A DNA stretch of 64,000 bases from the NCBI RefSeq assembly GCF_001424305.1, contig NZ_LMPD01000002.1:233531-297530 (forward strand), written 5' to 3'. Under the pieces are notes generated by a model. It ran no database searches. It was not told where the DNA came from and worked only from the letters and a program-made list of their open reading frames with translations. Below are positions 43,435-53,933 of this stretch, in pieces. Source of the DNA: Pedobacter sp. Leaf176. GTDB taxonomy: Bacteria > Bacteroidota > Bacteroidia > Sphingobacteriales > Sphingobacteriaceae. The translations under genes were made by a program, and so were the position numbers. Each line of letters starts with the position of its first letter. Within the stretch, counting starts at the first letter, position 1.

Positions 43435-44583
43435 TTAGGCGAGTTTGTTTTTATTTCTGAGTGCATAAATGCTTAAAGCAATACCACCGATAACAAGAAA
43501 CGTTGAAATCATTTCTGCCTGTGTAAATGATAAACCGAAAACATGGTATTTTGAATTTACGCGGATCAACTCGATAAAAAACCGCTCAACGCCATTTAAT
43601 ATCATGTAAATACCAAACATTAAGCCAGGTGCTTTTATTTTATCGCGAATGCTCCATAGAAAAGCGAATAGAATCAAACAAACAATAACCTCATAAAGCG
43701 GCGTTGGATAAACACCCTCCGCAAGTTCGTTGCAGAATTTTCCCGTGCATCCTGGAATTGGAATGCCTTCACCAACTACATTATTCGGATATTTGTAAGA
43801 CCATAACCAATCAGGCAACCAGGAAAACGGCTTTGGATTTGGATTAACAATTCCCCAATCTCCATCTCCGGATAGATGACAACCAATCCGCCCTACGGCG
43901 TAAGCAAGCATCATGCCCGGTCCGCCTACATCGAGCATATGCAATGGTTTTATACCATGCTTTTTAGCTATAAATAAAACTGCTGCACCACCACAAATTA
44001 AGCCGCCGTAAAAAGTAAAACCACCGGCAGATAAGATTCTCTCTATTGGATGTTGCACAAAATCATCCCAATATTCTAATTCATCAAAAATTTTGGCCCC
44101 TAAAAAACCACAAACTGCCGCCCAAACAATGAGGTTACTCATAATTTGATAAGGATGAACGGTAACTTCAACCTCCTTAGGTTTAGGCAACTGAACTTTA
44201 TTTTTCTCTTTGTAATCCCAATAAGCAAACAAACCACCTAAAACCAATCCGCCGATTATATTTCCTTTTAGGGAAAGTAAAACGACTTCGATATTATCAG
44301 CAGCAAGCTGGTAGTTCGTGATTAAATAAAAAAGTTTATAACCAATGATAAAACCGAATAAACCATTTAAAATAAGATCGCTTGTACTTGCTGGTAGCCC
44401 TAACGTTACTTTCTTTTTAAATGAATGAAGTATGCCTAATGCTTCTTTACGTTTCAACTCCTGAGCAAAGGCCCAATAACCGGCCACGAATGCTAAAGCT
44501 ACAAATAAACCAAATGTCTTAAATGGAAGCGGTAAGTCGATACCAAAAAGGTACTCTAAAAAGTGTGAAACGGTAGGAAACAT
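43435..44583 (-). CDS. lgt: Prolipoprotein diacylglyceryl transferase
   Basis: First step of lipoprotein maturation, adding diacylglycerol to the lipobox Cys in the inner membrane. The 382-residue product has about seven membrane segments and the Lgt signature AYAVGRIGCHLSGDGDWG (about 225-240), plus HPIERILSAGGFTFYGG earlier and ERFFIELIRVN near the end. Length is in the usual range for Bacteroidota, which carry an extended form. It serves the many lipoproteins in this window. Confidence 0.95.
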   Translation of the reverse strand: MFPTVSHFLEYLFGIDLPLPFKTFGLFVALAFVAGYWAFAQELKRKEALGILHSFKKKVTLGLPASTSDLILNGLFGFIIGYKLFYLITNYQLAADNIEVVLLSLKGNIIGGLVLGGLFAYWDYKEKNKVQLPKPKEVEVTVHPYQIMSNLIVWAAVCGFLGAKIFDELEYWDDFVQHPIERILSAGGFTFYGGLICGGAAVLFIAKKHGIKPLHMLDVGGPGMMLAYAVGRIGCHLSGDGDWGIVNPNPKPFSWLPDWLWSYKYPNNVVGEGIPIPGCTGKFCNELAEGVYPTPLYEVIVCLILFAFLWSIRDKIKAPGLMFGIYMILNGVERFFIELIRVNSKYHVFGLSFTQAEMISTFLVIGGIALSIYALRNKNKLA

Positions 44584-44589
44584 ACAAAT

Positions 44590-44780
44590 AATTTGAAGCG
44601 AAGATAGTAAAGAAAGCGTAAAGCTGAAAGGTTAAAGCAGAAAGCTCAAACACCAAAGCAGAAAGGACAAAGCGTAAAGACCAAAGCGGAAAGGCTAAAA
44701 ATTCACGATATGTAGTAATCGAATACTCAAATCTTGATACATGATACTTGCTACCTGACACTTACCACCTGATACTAAAA
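44590..44780. repeat. Low-complexity intergenic minisatellites
   Basis: From about 44595 to 44697 the sequence is an irregular run of 7-14 bp units built on AAAGC(A/G)GAAAGG / AAAGCGTAAAG. From about 44727 to 44778 it changes to units of TGATAC(T/A)TG and CTTACCACCTGATACT. These are typical degenerate simple repeats between the lgt and mtaB genes; there is no coding frame. Confidence 0.65.
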
Positions 44781-44782
44781 TG

Positions 44783-46105
44783 CTAATGATGGGCATAAAC
44801 CGTTTCAAGTTCAGCAACTTCAACTTCCCCATCCGCAGTTAATTCCAAAAGTTTAACACTTTTTAATTCATTAACCATTATCGGGTCGTACTTGGCACGA
44901 ACTTTTACATAGTTTTTCGTGAAACCATGCATGAAGCCCATTTTCTGGTCTGCTTCGAATAAAACTTCAGCTTCAGTACCAATTTGAGACTCATAAAAAG
45001 CCCTGCGTTTTTTATCAGATAAAATATGGAGCATTTTACTACGCTCGTTGCGTTCGCTTGCTGTAACAACGCCTTTCATTTCAGCTGCGGCAGTTAACTC
45101 TCGTTCTGAATAAGTAAACACATGCAGGTAAGAGATATCAAGCTGGTTGAGAAATTGATAAGTATCAAGAAAATCTTCCTTTGTTTCGCCGGGAAAGCCA
45201 ACAATAACATCGACTCCAATGCAACAATTCGGCATAACCTCTTTAATTTTCCCTACACGTTCTACATATAAATCTCGACGGTAACGTCGACGCATTAAAC
45301 CTAATATTTTATCAGAACCAGACTGTAAAGGAATATGAAAATGTGGGACGAAACGTTTCGAAGTTGATACAAACTGAATAATTTCGTTGCTTAAAAGATT
45401 AGGCTCTATCGAAGAAATCCTTATCCGCTCAATTCCATCTACTTCATCCAATGCTTTGACCAAATCGAAAAATTTATCCTCTCTCTGTCCATTACGAATT
45501 CCAAAATCTCCAAGATTTACACCCGTTAAAACAATCTCCTTAACACCACTTTCCGCTATCATTCTCGCACGATTAACAACATTCTCAATTGTATCGCTGC
45601 GACTGGCACCACGAGCTAAAGGAATAGTACAATAAGTACAAGGGTAATCGCAACCGTCCTGAACCTTTAAAAAAGTACGGGTTCTGTCACCGATAGAATA
45701 AGAGGCAATAAAATTATGATTCACTTTTTCTATATTCTGCTGATGAACAATTGCTTTCGGATTTTTTGTCAAATCTGAAATGTATTCAACAATCCTAAAT
45801 TTTTCCGCAGCACCCAGAACCATGTCTACACCTTCTATTTCTGCAATTTCCTGAGGCTTTAACTGCGCATAGCAGCCGACAATGGTAACATATGCGTTAG
45901 GCGCATATTTTAATGCTTCTTTTACGACTTTACGACACTTTTTGTCCGCGTGCTCAGTAACTGAACATGTGTTGATTACATAAACGTCTGCTGCATCCTG
46001 AAACGCAACTACAGCATAACCTGCGTCAGTAAATAAACGCCCGATGGTAGACGTTTCTGAAAAGTTTAACTTACAACCTAAAGTATAGAATGCGACTTTT
46101 TTCAT
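44783..46105 (-). CDS. mtaB: tRNA threonylcarbamoyladenosine methylthiotransferase
   Basis: Radical-SAM enzyme that adds methylthio to t6A37 in tRNA. The 440-residue product carries the N-terminal MTTase domain with Cys11, Cys47 and Cys78 for one [4Fe-4S] cluster. The radical-SAM motif Cys152-x3-Cys156-x2-Cys159 (DGCDYPCTYC) binds the second, and a C-terminal TRAM domain follows. The ISSIEPN and LQSGSDKILGLMRRRY blocks are typical of MtaB. Length fits the family. Confidence 0.93.
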   Translation of the reverse strand: MKKVAFYTLGCKLNFSETSTIGRLFTDAGYAVVAFQDAADVYVINTCSVTEHADKKCRKVVKEALKYAPNAYVTIVGCYAQLKPQEIAEIEGVDMVLGAAEKFRIVEYISDLTKNPKAIVHQQNIEKVNHNFIASYSIGDRTRTFLKVQDGCDYPCTYCTIPLARGASRSDTIENVVNRARMIAESGVKEIVLTGVNLGDFGIRNGQREDKFFDLVKALDEVDGIERIRISSIEPNLLSNEIIQFVSTSKRFVPHFHIPLQSGSDKILGLMRRRYRRDLYVERVGKIKEVMPNCCIGVDVIVGFPGETKEDFLDTYQFLNQLDISYLHVFTYSERELTAAAEMKGVVTASERNERSKMLHILSDKKRRAFYESQIGTEAEVLFEADQKMGFMHGFTKNYVKVRAKYDPIMVNELKSVKLLELTADGEVEVAELETVYAHH

Positions 46106-46216
46106 TTAGCCTGCAAAGATAATTAAAAATTAGTTTTCAGTGGCGATTCTCGCTCACCAACTCAGTTGGTAATTTGTCAATTTAAGTTAACTCCACCTGA
46201 AAATCATTAATTGATA

Positions 46217-46783
46217 CTATTTTTCCTGCCAGCGATAACTTTCCAAATCGAAACCTGCGATATCCAAAACACGGTTAACGACAGTTTCCGCTACTTCTTC
46301 GATTGTTTTCGGCAGACTATAAAAGGACGGATTTGCCGGGCAGATAATTCCCCCTGCTTCAGCTATAATTTTCATATTATTTATGTGAATTAAGCTAAAT
46401 GGAGTATCACGGACAACTGCAATTAACTTCCTTCGTTCCTTGAGTACAACATCAGCTGCTCTGGAAATTAAATCATTAGAGATTCCATGCGCTATTCTGC
46501 CTAATGTACCCATAGAACAGGGCACGATTATCATGGTGTCATATTTAGCGGAACCTGAAGCGAATGGCGCATTAAAATCATTTTTGTTATAAAATGTAAA
46601 ATTATAATCGCTGTAACCCTCGTTTCCAAGCTCAAACAGCCATACGTCTTTTGCGTTATCGCTCATCACTACTCCAACTGCTTCTATCTGTCCATCCAGC
46701 TCAGACAATTTATCGAAAAGCAGTTTTGCATATATTGAACCACTGGCACCTGTTACGGCAACTATTATTTTTTTCTTTTTCAT
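46217..46783 (-). CDS. ubiX: UbiX-family flavin prenyltransferase
   Basis: Makes prenylated FMN, the cofactor of UbiD-type decarboxylases. The 188-residue flavoprotein has AVTGASGSIYAKLLFDKL at the start, VPCSMGTLGRIAHGISNDLISRAADVVLKERRKLI (about 97-131) and PANPSFYSLPKTIEEV. Length is normal. It has its own -7 element (TATATTTG, 46798-46791) 7 nt before the ATG, so its message is nearly leaderless. No UbiD gene is in the window. Confidence 0.93.
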   Translation of the reverse strand: MKKKKIIVAVTGASGSIYAKLLFDKLSELDGQIEAVGVVMSDNAKDVWLFELGNEGYSDYNFTFYNKNDFNAPFASGSAKYDTMIIVPCSMGTLGRIAHGISNDLISRAADVVLKERRKLIAVVRDTPFSLIHINNMKIIAEAGGIICPANPSFYSLPKTIEEVAETVVNRVLDIAGFDLESYRWQEK

Positions 46784-46790
46784 TATGAAA

Positions 46791-46798
46791 CAAATATA
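46791..46798 (-). promoter_or_regulatory. -7 element of the ubiX promoter
   Basis: On the minus strand TATATTTG matches TAnnTTTG and ends 7 nt before the ubiX ATG. Confidence 0.5.
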
Positions 46799-46812
46799 AT
46801 GTTATACCAAAT

Positions 46813-46843
46813 AAAAAAGGGCCGAATACAAGTATTCGACCCT
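46813..46843 (-). terminator. Terminator in the leader region upstream of ubiX
   Basis: GGGCCGAATAC (46819-46829) pairs with GTATTCGACCC (46832-46842), one mismatch. On the minus strand it is followed by TTTTTT (46818-46813). It ends transcription arriving from the OmpA side or a short transcript started at 46884-46891. Confidence 0.75.
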
Positions 46844-47341
46844 ACATCTACCTATGAAAAACATACCCTCGAAAGGGTAAGAACAAATATATATATTTTT
46901 TTAAAAAAAGCTTAGGCTGAACCATCAAATTGTAACAAAAACATAACAATTTTTCCCAGACACACATATGTAACTGATTAACAATTAATTAATTTTAAAA
47001 ATAATTAAAACTTTTTAACCTATAATGTGTGCGTATCCTATAATATATTGATTACCGATGGTAATTAGTATAAGTAATAAGACAAAACCGGAATCCGTTT
47101 TTCATCACTTGTCCGTTTAATTGCGGGATGGCCTAATAATCCAATCATCAGATTTGCAATTTTACAAACTGCCGTAATACAATTGCGATGTCATACTATA
47201 AAAAAGAAGCTACATCATATCAAAAATTCTTAACAGGTGTTATTAATGTTATCGAACAAGATAATACCTAAATATGCCTTAGCCCGCAAAGCTTAACAAA
47301 GCTAGTTTAATGATGATGAGCCTCTTTTTATATGAATAGAA
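46844..47341. other. Long intergenic region with a second hairpin and a -7 element
   Basis: Between the ubiX-leader terminator and the OmpA-family gene. It holds the hairpin TACCCT-CGAA-AGGGTA (46864-46879) and a minus-strand -7 element TATATTTG (46891-46884), together with the terminator a possible 60-70-nt transcript. The remaining 450 bp are AT-rich and show no gene, and no obvious terminator for the OmpA gene close to its stop. Confidence 0.5.
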
Positions 47342-48214
47342 CTATTGTTTTGGTGCAGAAGAAGTTTCTGGAGCCTTACCAATTAATTCCATAAATTGAT
47401 CCAATTTAGGTGTTATTATGATTTGGGTACGCCTGTTTTTAGATTTCCCGGCTGGTGTATTATTATCTGCTATAGGATTAAACTCGCCCCTGCCCGCAGC
47501 CGTTAATCTTTTAGGATCTACAGCATATTTGGTTTGCAATACCTGAACAACAGACGAGGCTCTCAGCGCACTTAAATCCCAGTTATTTCTAATGTTTGTT
47601 TGGGCAATTGGAACATTATCTGTGTTACCCTCAATCAACACATCATAAGTATCGTAATCTTTAATAATTTTGGCGATCTTGCTCAAAGTTTCTCCTGCTT
47701 TATCAGATACTTCATAGCTACCAGATTTATAAAGCATGTTATCTGCCAAAGATATATACACTACGCCTTTTAAAACCTGTACATCGACATCGCCTAATTC
47801 TTCTCTGCTTAACGAACGTGTTAAATTATTTGTTAACACCATATTAAGTGAATCACTTTTATTCTTGGCATTAATTAATTGTTTGATGTATTTATTGGAA
47901 CTGTTAATCTCATCAACCAATTTCGAAATATTAACATTTCCCTGGCTGCTGGAGCTTAAGCATTTGTTTAGCGCATCCTGCAACGCCGATATATTTGCTT
48001 TTTCGGAAGCGATTTGTTCCTCCAAACTTTTAACCCTGCTATTTGAACCTGTAAGCTCTCTCTGACTATCCTGATATTTATTGCTTAATTCCTGATTACG
48101 CTCACGAAGTTTAGCATAAGTTGTTTCTAATTCGGCATATTTTTTATTGCTTACACAGCCCGATATGAGCACTAAAGCAAAAAACGCTAAAGGGATTGAC
48201 TTGTAAAATTTCAT
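47342..48214 (-). CDS. OmpA-family peptidoglycan-associated lipoprotein
   Basis: A 290-residue lipoprotein with signal ending ALVLISGC, a long coiled-coil region (about 28-110: LETTYAKLRERNQELSNK and onwards), and a C-terminal OmpA-like domain (about 145-275). The domain has the peptidoglycan-binding NWDLSALRASSVVQVL and GRGEFNPIADN...NRRTQI motifs. It tethers the outer membrane to the cell wall. The coiled coil before the domain is common in Bacteroidota forms. Confidence 0.92.
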   Translation of the reverse strand: MKFYKSIPLAFFALVLISGCVSNKKYAELETTYAKLRERNQELSNKYQDSQRELTGSNSRVKSLEEQIASEKANISALQDALNKCLSSSSQGNVNISKLVDEINSSNKYIKQLINAKNKSDSLNMVLTNNLTRSLSREELGDVDVQVLKGVVYISLADNMLYKSGSYEVSDKAGETLSKIAKIIKDYDTYDVLIEGNTDNVPIAQTNIRNNWDLSALRASSVVQVLQTKYAVDPKRLTAAGRGEFNPIADNNTPAGKSKNRRTQIIITPKLDQFMELIGKAPETSSAPKQ

Positions 48215-48711
48215 AACTTATTATTTTATTAATATTTTTAATTTAATATTGACTTACAACAACCGATCCCTTTTAATGTTTTTCTTGAATATAGGGGTAT
48301 AGTCACTTTTTATTCAGACAGTTACCCGTTTATGTTCAATTATTACCTGAAAAATTACACTGGAAACTTTATTTTTTTCAAACTACATGTCAATAAAAAA
48401 ACGATTAAACTTCCTATGATGGAGGTACCATTATTAAAGCTTTAAGCCGAGGGATAAAGAAATTTTAAGTAAACGGCAAAGCTGAATCTATTTTAATATC
48501 AAATATGTCATAAGCAACAGTGTATAATAAATTCTTAATATTGCCTGACTAAGATTTTGGCTTAAAATATTTAATCTTCAATTTCAAGTTCGTTTTCTTT
48601 TGTTTTAAACACACAATTGTTTTATTTTGCGGTTCAATAAGAACAATTTCATTTTTATCTTGTTCGCAAATACTAAATCAACCTAAGGCCTGAATTATAA
48701 TAATACTTTTT
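48215..48711. other. Intergenic region between divergent genes
   Basis: About 500 AT-rich bases between the OmpA-family gene and the RRM gene. A likely RRM-gene promoter lies at 48599-48629 (listed separately). No open frame of significance or repeat was noticed in the rest. Confidence 0.5.
48599..48629 (+). promoter_or_regulatory. Probable promoter of the RRM gene
   Basis: TTTG (48599-48602), 19 nt, TTATTTTG (48622-48629): one mismatch to TAnnTTTG. It leaves an 80-nt 5' leader before the ATG at 48712. Confidence 0.5.
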
Positions 48712-49011
48712 ATGACTAAAATTTTTATTGGCGGTTTAGCAGACAATATTCAGGAGATGGATTTAGCCATTCTGGTAAGTCTGCATGGGGAGATAGATAC
48801 AATTAAAATTGTTAGGGATAGAGCAACCGGAAGATGTAAGGGATATGCTTTCCTGGAGATTCCAAAACTTACTGACGCCAACAATATTATTTCAATGCTA
48901 AACGGAGAATCTTTCAAGGGAAATATACTAACCATTAAGATAGCAGAGGAAGGCGCTATGAAGTCGCCACCTAAATTCAATAAATACGCTGCGAAAAAGA
49001 TTTCCCGGTAA
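48712..49011 (+). CDS. RNA-binding protein with a single RRM domain
   Basis: A 99-residue protein consisting of one RNA recognition motif. RNP2 is IFIGGL (4-9) and RNP1 is CKGYAFLEI (about 42-50). A basic tail (KFNKYAAKKISR) follows. Such short RRM proteins are common in Bacteroidota and Cyanobacteria and are often stress- or cold-induced. A long 5' leader would fit post-transcriptional control. The target RNA is unknown. Confidence 0.93.
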   Translation: MTKIFIGGLADNIQEMDLAILVSLHGEIDTIKIVRDRATGRCKGYAFLEIPKLTDANNIISMLNGESFKGNILTIKIAEEGAMKSPPKFNKYAAKKISR

Positions 49012-49089
49012 TTATCAATTCAAAGGTATCCATTAGTCTTATTCCTTATCTGGTATATATTAGTAAATTATTTTACTGAACTATCCAGT

Positions 49090-49368
49090 TCATCTGTTTA
49101 ATGATGAATACCAGTTTATCGGATGGGAACGTAAGCTGATTCCATCACTTTCAACATGGTATAATATGATTGGCACAGTAAAATCCACAAGCTTCTCAAC
49201 ATGATGTGATAAGCTACTCAGGAAATCGATGCTCGAAATTCCTTCTTTGAGGTGAACATAAATTACCGTAGCAGTTTTAAATTCAAATCGTTCAATTTTT
49301 CCCGGCCATTTGGATTTGATCTTGTTCAGGAATGCAGTGATTTTCTTTCCGTCTTTTAAGGTATCCAT
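49090..49368 (-). CDS. Hypothetical protein, 92 residues
   Basis: I do not recognise it. It begins MDTLKDGKKITAFLNKIK and has an alpha/beta pattern with hydrophobic strands (TATVIYVHL, FTVPIILYHV) and no signal peptide or cysteine. It is on the minus strand 90 bp upstream of xthA's stop side and may be co-transcribed with it. A compact cytoplasmic domain is likely; function unknown. Confidence 0.5.
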   Translation of the reverse strand: MDTLKDGKKITAFLNKIKSKWPGKIERFEFKTATVIYVHLKEGISSIDFLSSLSHHVEKLVDFTVPIILYHVESDGISLRSHPINWYSSLNR

Positions 49369-49458
49369 AAGTTTAAGATTTGATGCTTTAAATTAATGAT
49401 TTATTTAAATTTAAAATCACCTGTAACAGATAGAATACAAAGCGCACCTAATAAATTG

Positions 49459-50232
49459 CTACTTAATTTCTATCCATGTAGGCCCGTGGTCGCTTGTCTT
49501 CTCCCATCCTCTTACATTTCTATCAACGCCTGCGGCAAGTAACCTTTCTTTAAGTAAAGGGCTTAGCAAAAAATGATCAATTCTTAAACCCGCATTTCGG
49601 CCGTATGCATTACGAAAGTAGTCCCAAAATGTGTAAATCACCTCATCAGGATGGAGCGTTCTGAGGGCGTCGGTCCAGCCCTGAGCCACTAAATTATGAA
49701 ATGCGGCCCGAACTTCAGGACGAAATAAGGCATCATTAATCCAACGTTCTGGTTTATAAGCATCTATGTCAGCAGGCATAACGTTATAATCGCCACAAAG
49801 CACAACTGGTAAATTATATTCCAAAAGTTTGGATGCATGATTTGTTAATCGTTCAAACCAAGCCAATTTATAGTCGAGTTTGGGGCCGGGAGCTGGATTT
49901 CCATTGGGTAAGTAAAGACAGCCTATAACGACATCATCAATCATCGCTTCAATATATCTGCTCTGCATATCTTCATCATCCCCTGGCAATCCCCTTCTCA
50001 ATTCTTTGATTTCCCGGCCTCTTGCTAATATAGCAACGCCGTTCCAGCTTTTTTGCCCATGCCAAATGGCATTATAACCTGCTGATTTTATTTCCGCCAG
50101 AGGAAATTTTTCATCCGGTGCTTTTAATTCCTGTAAACAAACCACATCGGGCTTAGTTTCCTCTAACCATCGTAGAAGAACGGGAAGCCGGCCATTAACG
50201 CCATTCACATTGTAACTAGCTATTTTCATCAT
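49459..50232 (-). CDS. xthA: Exodeoxyribonuclease III
   Basis: AP endonuclease and 3' exonuclease of base-excision repair. The 257-residue product has the EEP-fold motifs: ASYNVNGVNGR (5-15), LQELKAPDEKFP (metal-binding Glu), GDYNVMPADIDAY, LRIDHFLLS and the catalytic SDHGP at the C-terminus. Length is standard. Two adjacent ATG codons exist; the first is used. Confidence 0.95.
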   Translation of the reverse strand: MMKIASYNVNGVNGRLPVLLRWLEETKPDVVCLQELKAPDEKFPLAEIKSAGYNAIWHGQKSWNGVAILARGREIKELRRGLPGDDEDMQSRYIEAMIDDVVIGCLYLPNGNPAPGPKLDYKLAWFERLTNHASKLLEYNLPVVLCGDYNVMPADIDAYKPERWINDALFRPEVRAAFHNLVAQGWTDALRTLHPDEVIYTFWDYFRNAYGRNAGLRIDHFLLSPLLKERLLAAGVDRNVRGWEKTSDHGPTWIEIK

Positions 50233-50607
50233 ATTTTCTCAAAATGTAACACTTATTATTAATCTGAAAGGATTTTGATCTGCAATTTTATGATTATGTC
50301 GCACATTTCTTCTTCTCATCGTATAAGTGAAAAAAGTCTTCTAAAATAAATGAAAAAAAAGACATTAATCGTACTACAAGCGATAGCCGCTATTTTATTT
50401 ATACTTACGGTTTTTCATGCTTTTTTTATTTAGGCATTAAACCGATTAATAAAAGAAAATATTGTGGACGGAGTTTTTCGGAACTCTATTGAATTTAAGC
50501 GCTAATTTTGCAATTACAGCGAAAATGGTATTGGTATGTCGATGATTGTTTTTTTAAGAAAAGATATCCAGGCATTTAAACTTATTTGCAGCGAAGGCAG
50601 AAATAAA
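50233..50607. other. Intergenic region holding one possible tiny membrane peptide
   Basis: 375 bp of AT-rich sequence between xthA and an unknown small gene. It includes a 27-codon hydrophobic open frame at 50350-50433 (listed separately). Otherwise nothing is recognised. Confidence 0.5.
50350..50433 (+). CDS. Possible 27-residue single-span membrane peptide
   Basis: The frame encodes MKKKTLIVLQAIAAILFIL followed by TVFHAFFI: a positively charged start and one hydrophobic segment, the usual form of a small membrane protein. There is no recognisable ribosome binding site or promoter, and homologues were not searched. Low confidence. Confidence 0.3.
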   Translation: MKKKTLIVLQAIAAILFILTVFHAFFI

Positions 50608-50871
50608 TTATTTACCAGTTTTTCTTAATTCTGACTCAACCTTATCTATGAGTGCCCTTTTTGCTTTGTCGTAGGTTGACATGCTGGAAAAATCGTTAAT
50701 AATATCAGAAATACTTTCATCAGCCTCGCTTTCCGACATTTTTTTAAAATCCGTTGCTGCTTTGTAGGCATCCATATCTCCAAATCCTCTAAGCTGCTTT
50801 ACCCGGCTTAAAAATGTTTTAAGGTCTGTTTTACTTTTCCCCATTAACACAAAAATAGAATTATTACTCAT
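50608..50871 (-). CDS. Hypothetical protein, 87 residues
   Basis: I do not recognise the family. The charged, mostly helical protein (KTDLKTFLSRVKQLRGFGDMDAYKAATDFKKM, then SESEADESISDIINDF) has no signal peptide and no cysteine. It could start at Met10 instead. It is isolated between xthA and katG. Function unknown. Confidence 0.5.
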   Translation of the reverse strand: MSNNSIFVLMGKSKTDLKTFLSRVKQLRGFGDMDAYKAATDFKKMSESEADESISDIINDFSSMSTYDKAKRALIDKVESELRKTGK

Positions 50872-51373
50872 TAGTTATACAGAAATGAGCATAATGTTGC
50901 CAACATTTTTTTTTTAATATCTATTTTGATAGACTTCTATTGTTAATTCAAGTCCATGAACACGAAAAGTGTAAAATCGATTTACATTAATGTTGAAAAC
51001 TCTGTAATGTTGAAATGTGCTTTTAGAAACTACAGGAAACACCAGGAACAAGATGCTCAGGTTAGAAGTTTCTTATTACCAGATAAATTGATAAGATAAA
51101 AATAGGTGCCGGAAAAGTTAAATTAAACACCTAAAATCATTTTAAATATTTAATCCCGATTTCTAGTAAGATTAAATAAATAATTGATGATTTAATTAAT
51201 TTATAGCGAGCCGTATAAAAAAAAATTTTAGGGCTATCCTATTGAAGTGCCACCTATTAAAAAGACAAAAGATTTAAAGAGCCCGGAAATCACCCATTAT
51301 GAGACATCTACATGTAGTCTATACGTTGAGTGCAGCAGGGTTTCTTTAAATCTTTAATCTATTTCATTATAAA
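50872..51373. other. Intergenic region with a large hairpin next to katG
   Basis: About 500 AT-rich bases. The last 110 contain a long imperfect inverted repeat (listed separately). A 47-codon open frame at 50956 shows no recognisable features. Confidence 0.55.
51268..51355. repeat. Long imperfect inverted repeat downstream of katG
   Basis: AAAGATTTAAAGAGCCC (51268-51284) pairs with GGGTTTCTTTAAATCTTT (51338-51355). Inside lies a second palindrome, CTACATGTAG (51308-51317). On the minus strand the structure lies 19 bp past the katG stop and is followed by a broken T-run, so it may serve as the katG terminator. Confidence 0.65.
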
Positions 51374-53653
<2,280 letters not shown>

Positions 53654-53711
53654 TTATATTTTAATAATTTTCGTTTATGAATTACATAAAATTAGGTTAT
53701 TAATATGAAAT

Positions 53712-53726
53712 TTATAATCATTAAAT
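53712..53726. promoter_or_regulatory. PerR-box-like sequence upstream of katG
   Basis: TTATAATCATTAAAT differs at two of 14 specified positions from the PerR box TTATAATnATTATAA, and lies 62 bp upstream of the katG start. The region is very AT-rich, so a chance match is possible. No regulator gene is adjacent. Confidence 0.3.
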
Positions 53727-53933
53727 TCTATATCGAAATAGTTAGAGTCTATTATGAATTTTTGCTTACAACGAGAAGTTATAATTTCTAAAACCTTTGA
53801 GTGGCGACCCGCTAACTTTTTGTGTATGCAAACCCTTTAACATATCGCATACATTTTAAAAATAATCGTACAAATAACGTTTATTACATTAAAAATTTTA
53901 TTTTTATCATAATATTCTTTCCAAATAGTATTT

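Noticed and set aside
44590..44780. Possible CRISPR array between lgt and mtaB
   Set aside because: Units are 7-14 bp, irregular and without unique spacers or cas genes; this is simple-sequence repeat.
50956..51099. 47-codon frame between the 87-residue unknown gene and katG
   Set aside because: No promoter, ribosome binding site, signal peptide or recognisable motif; likely chance in AT-rich DNA.
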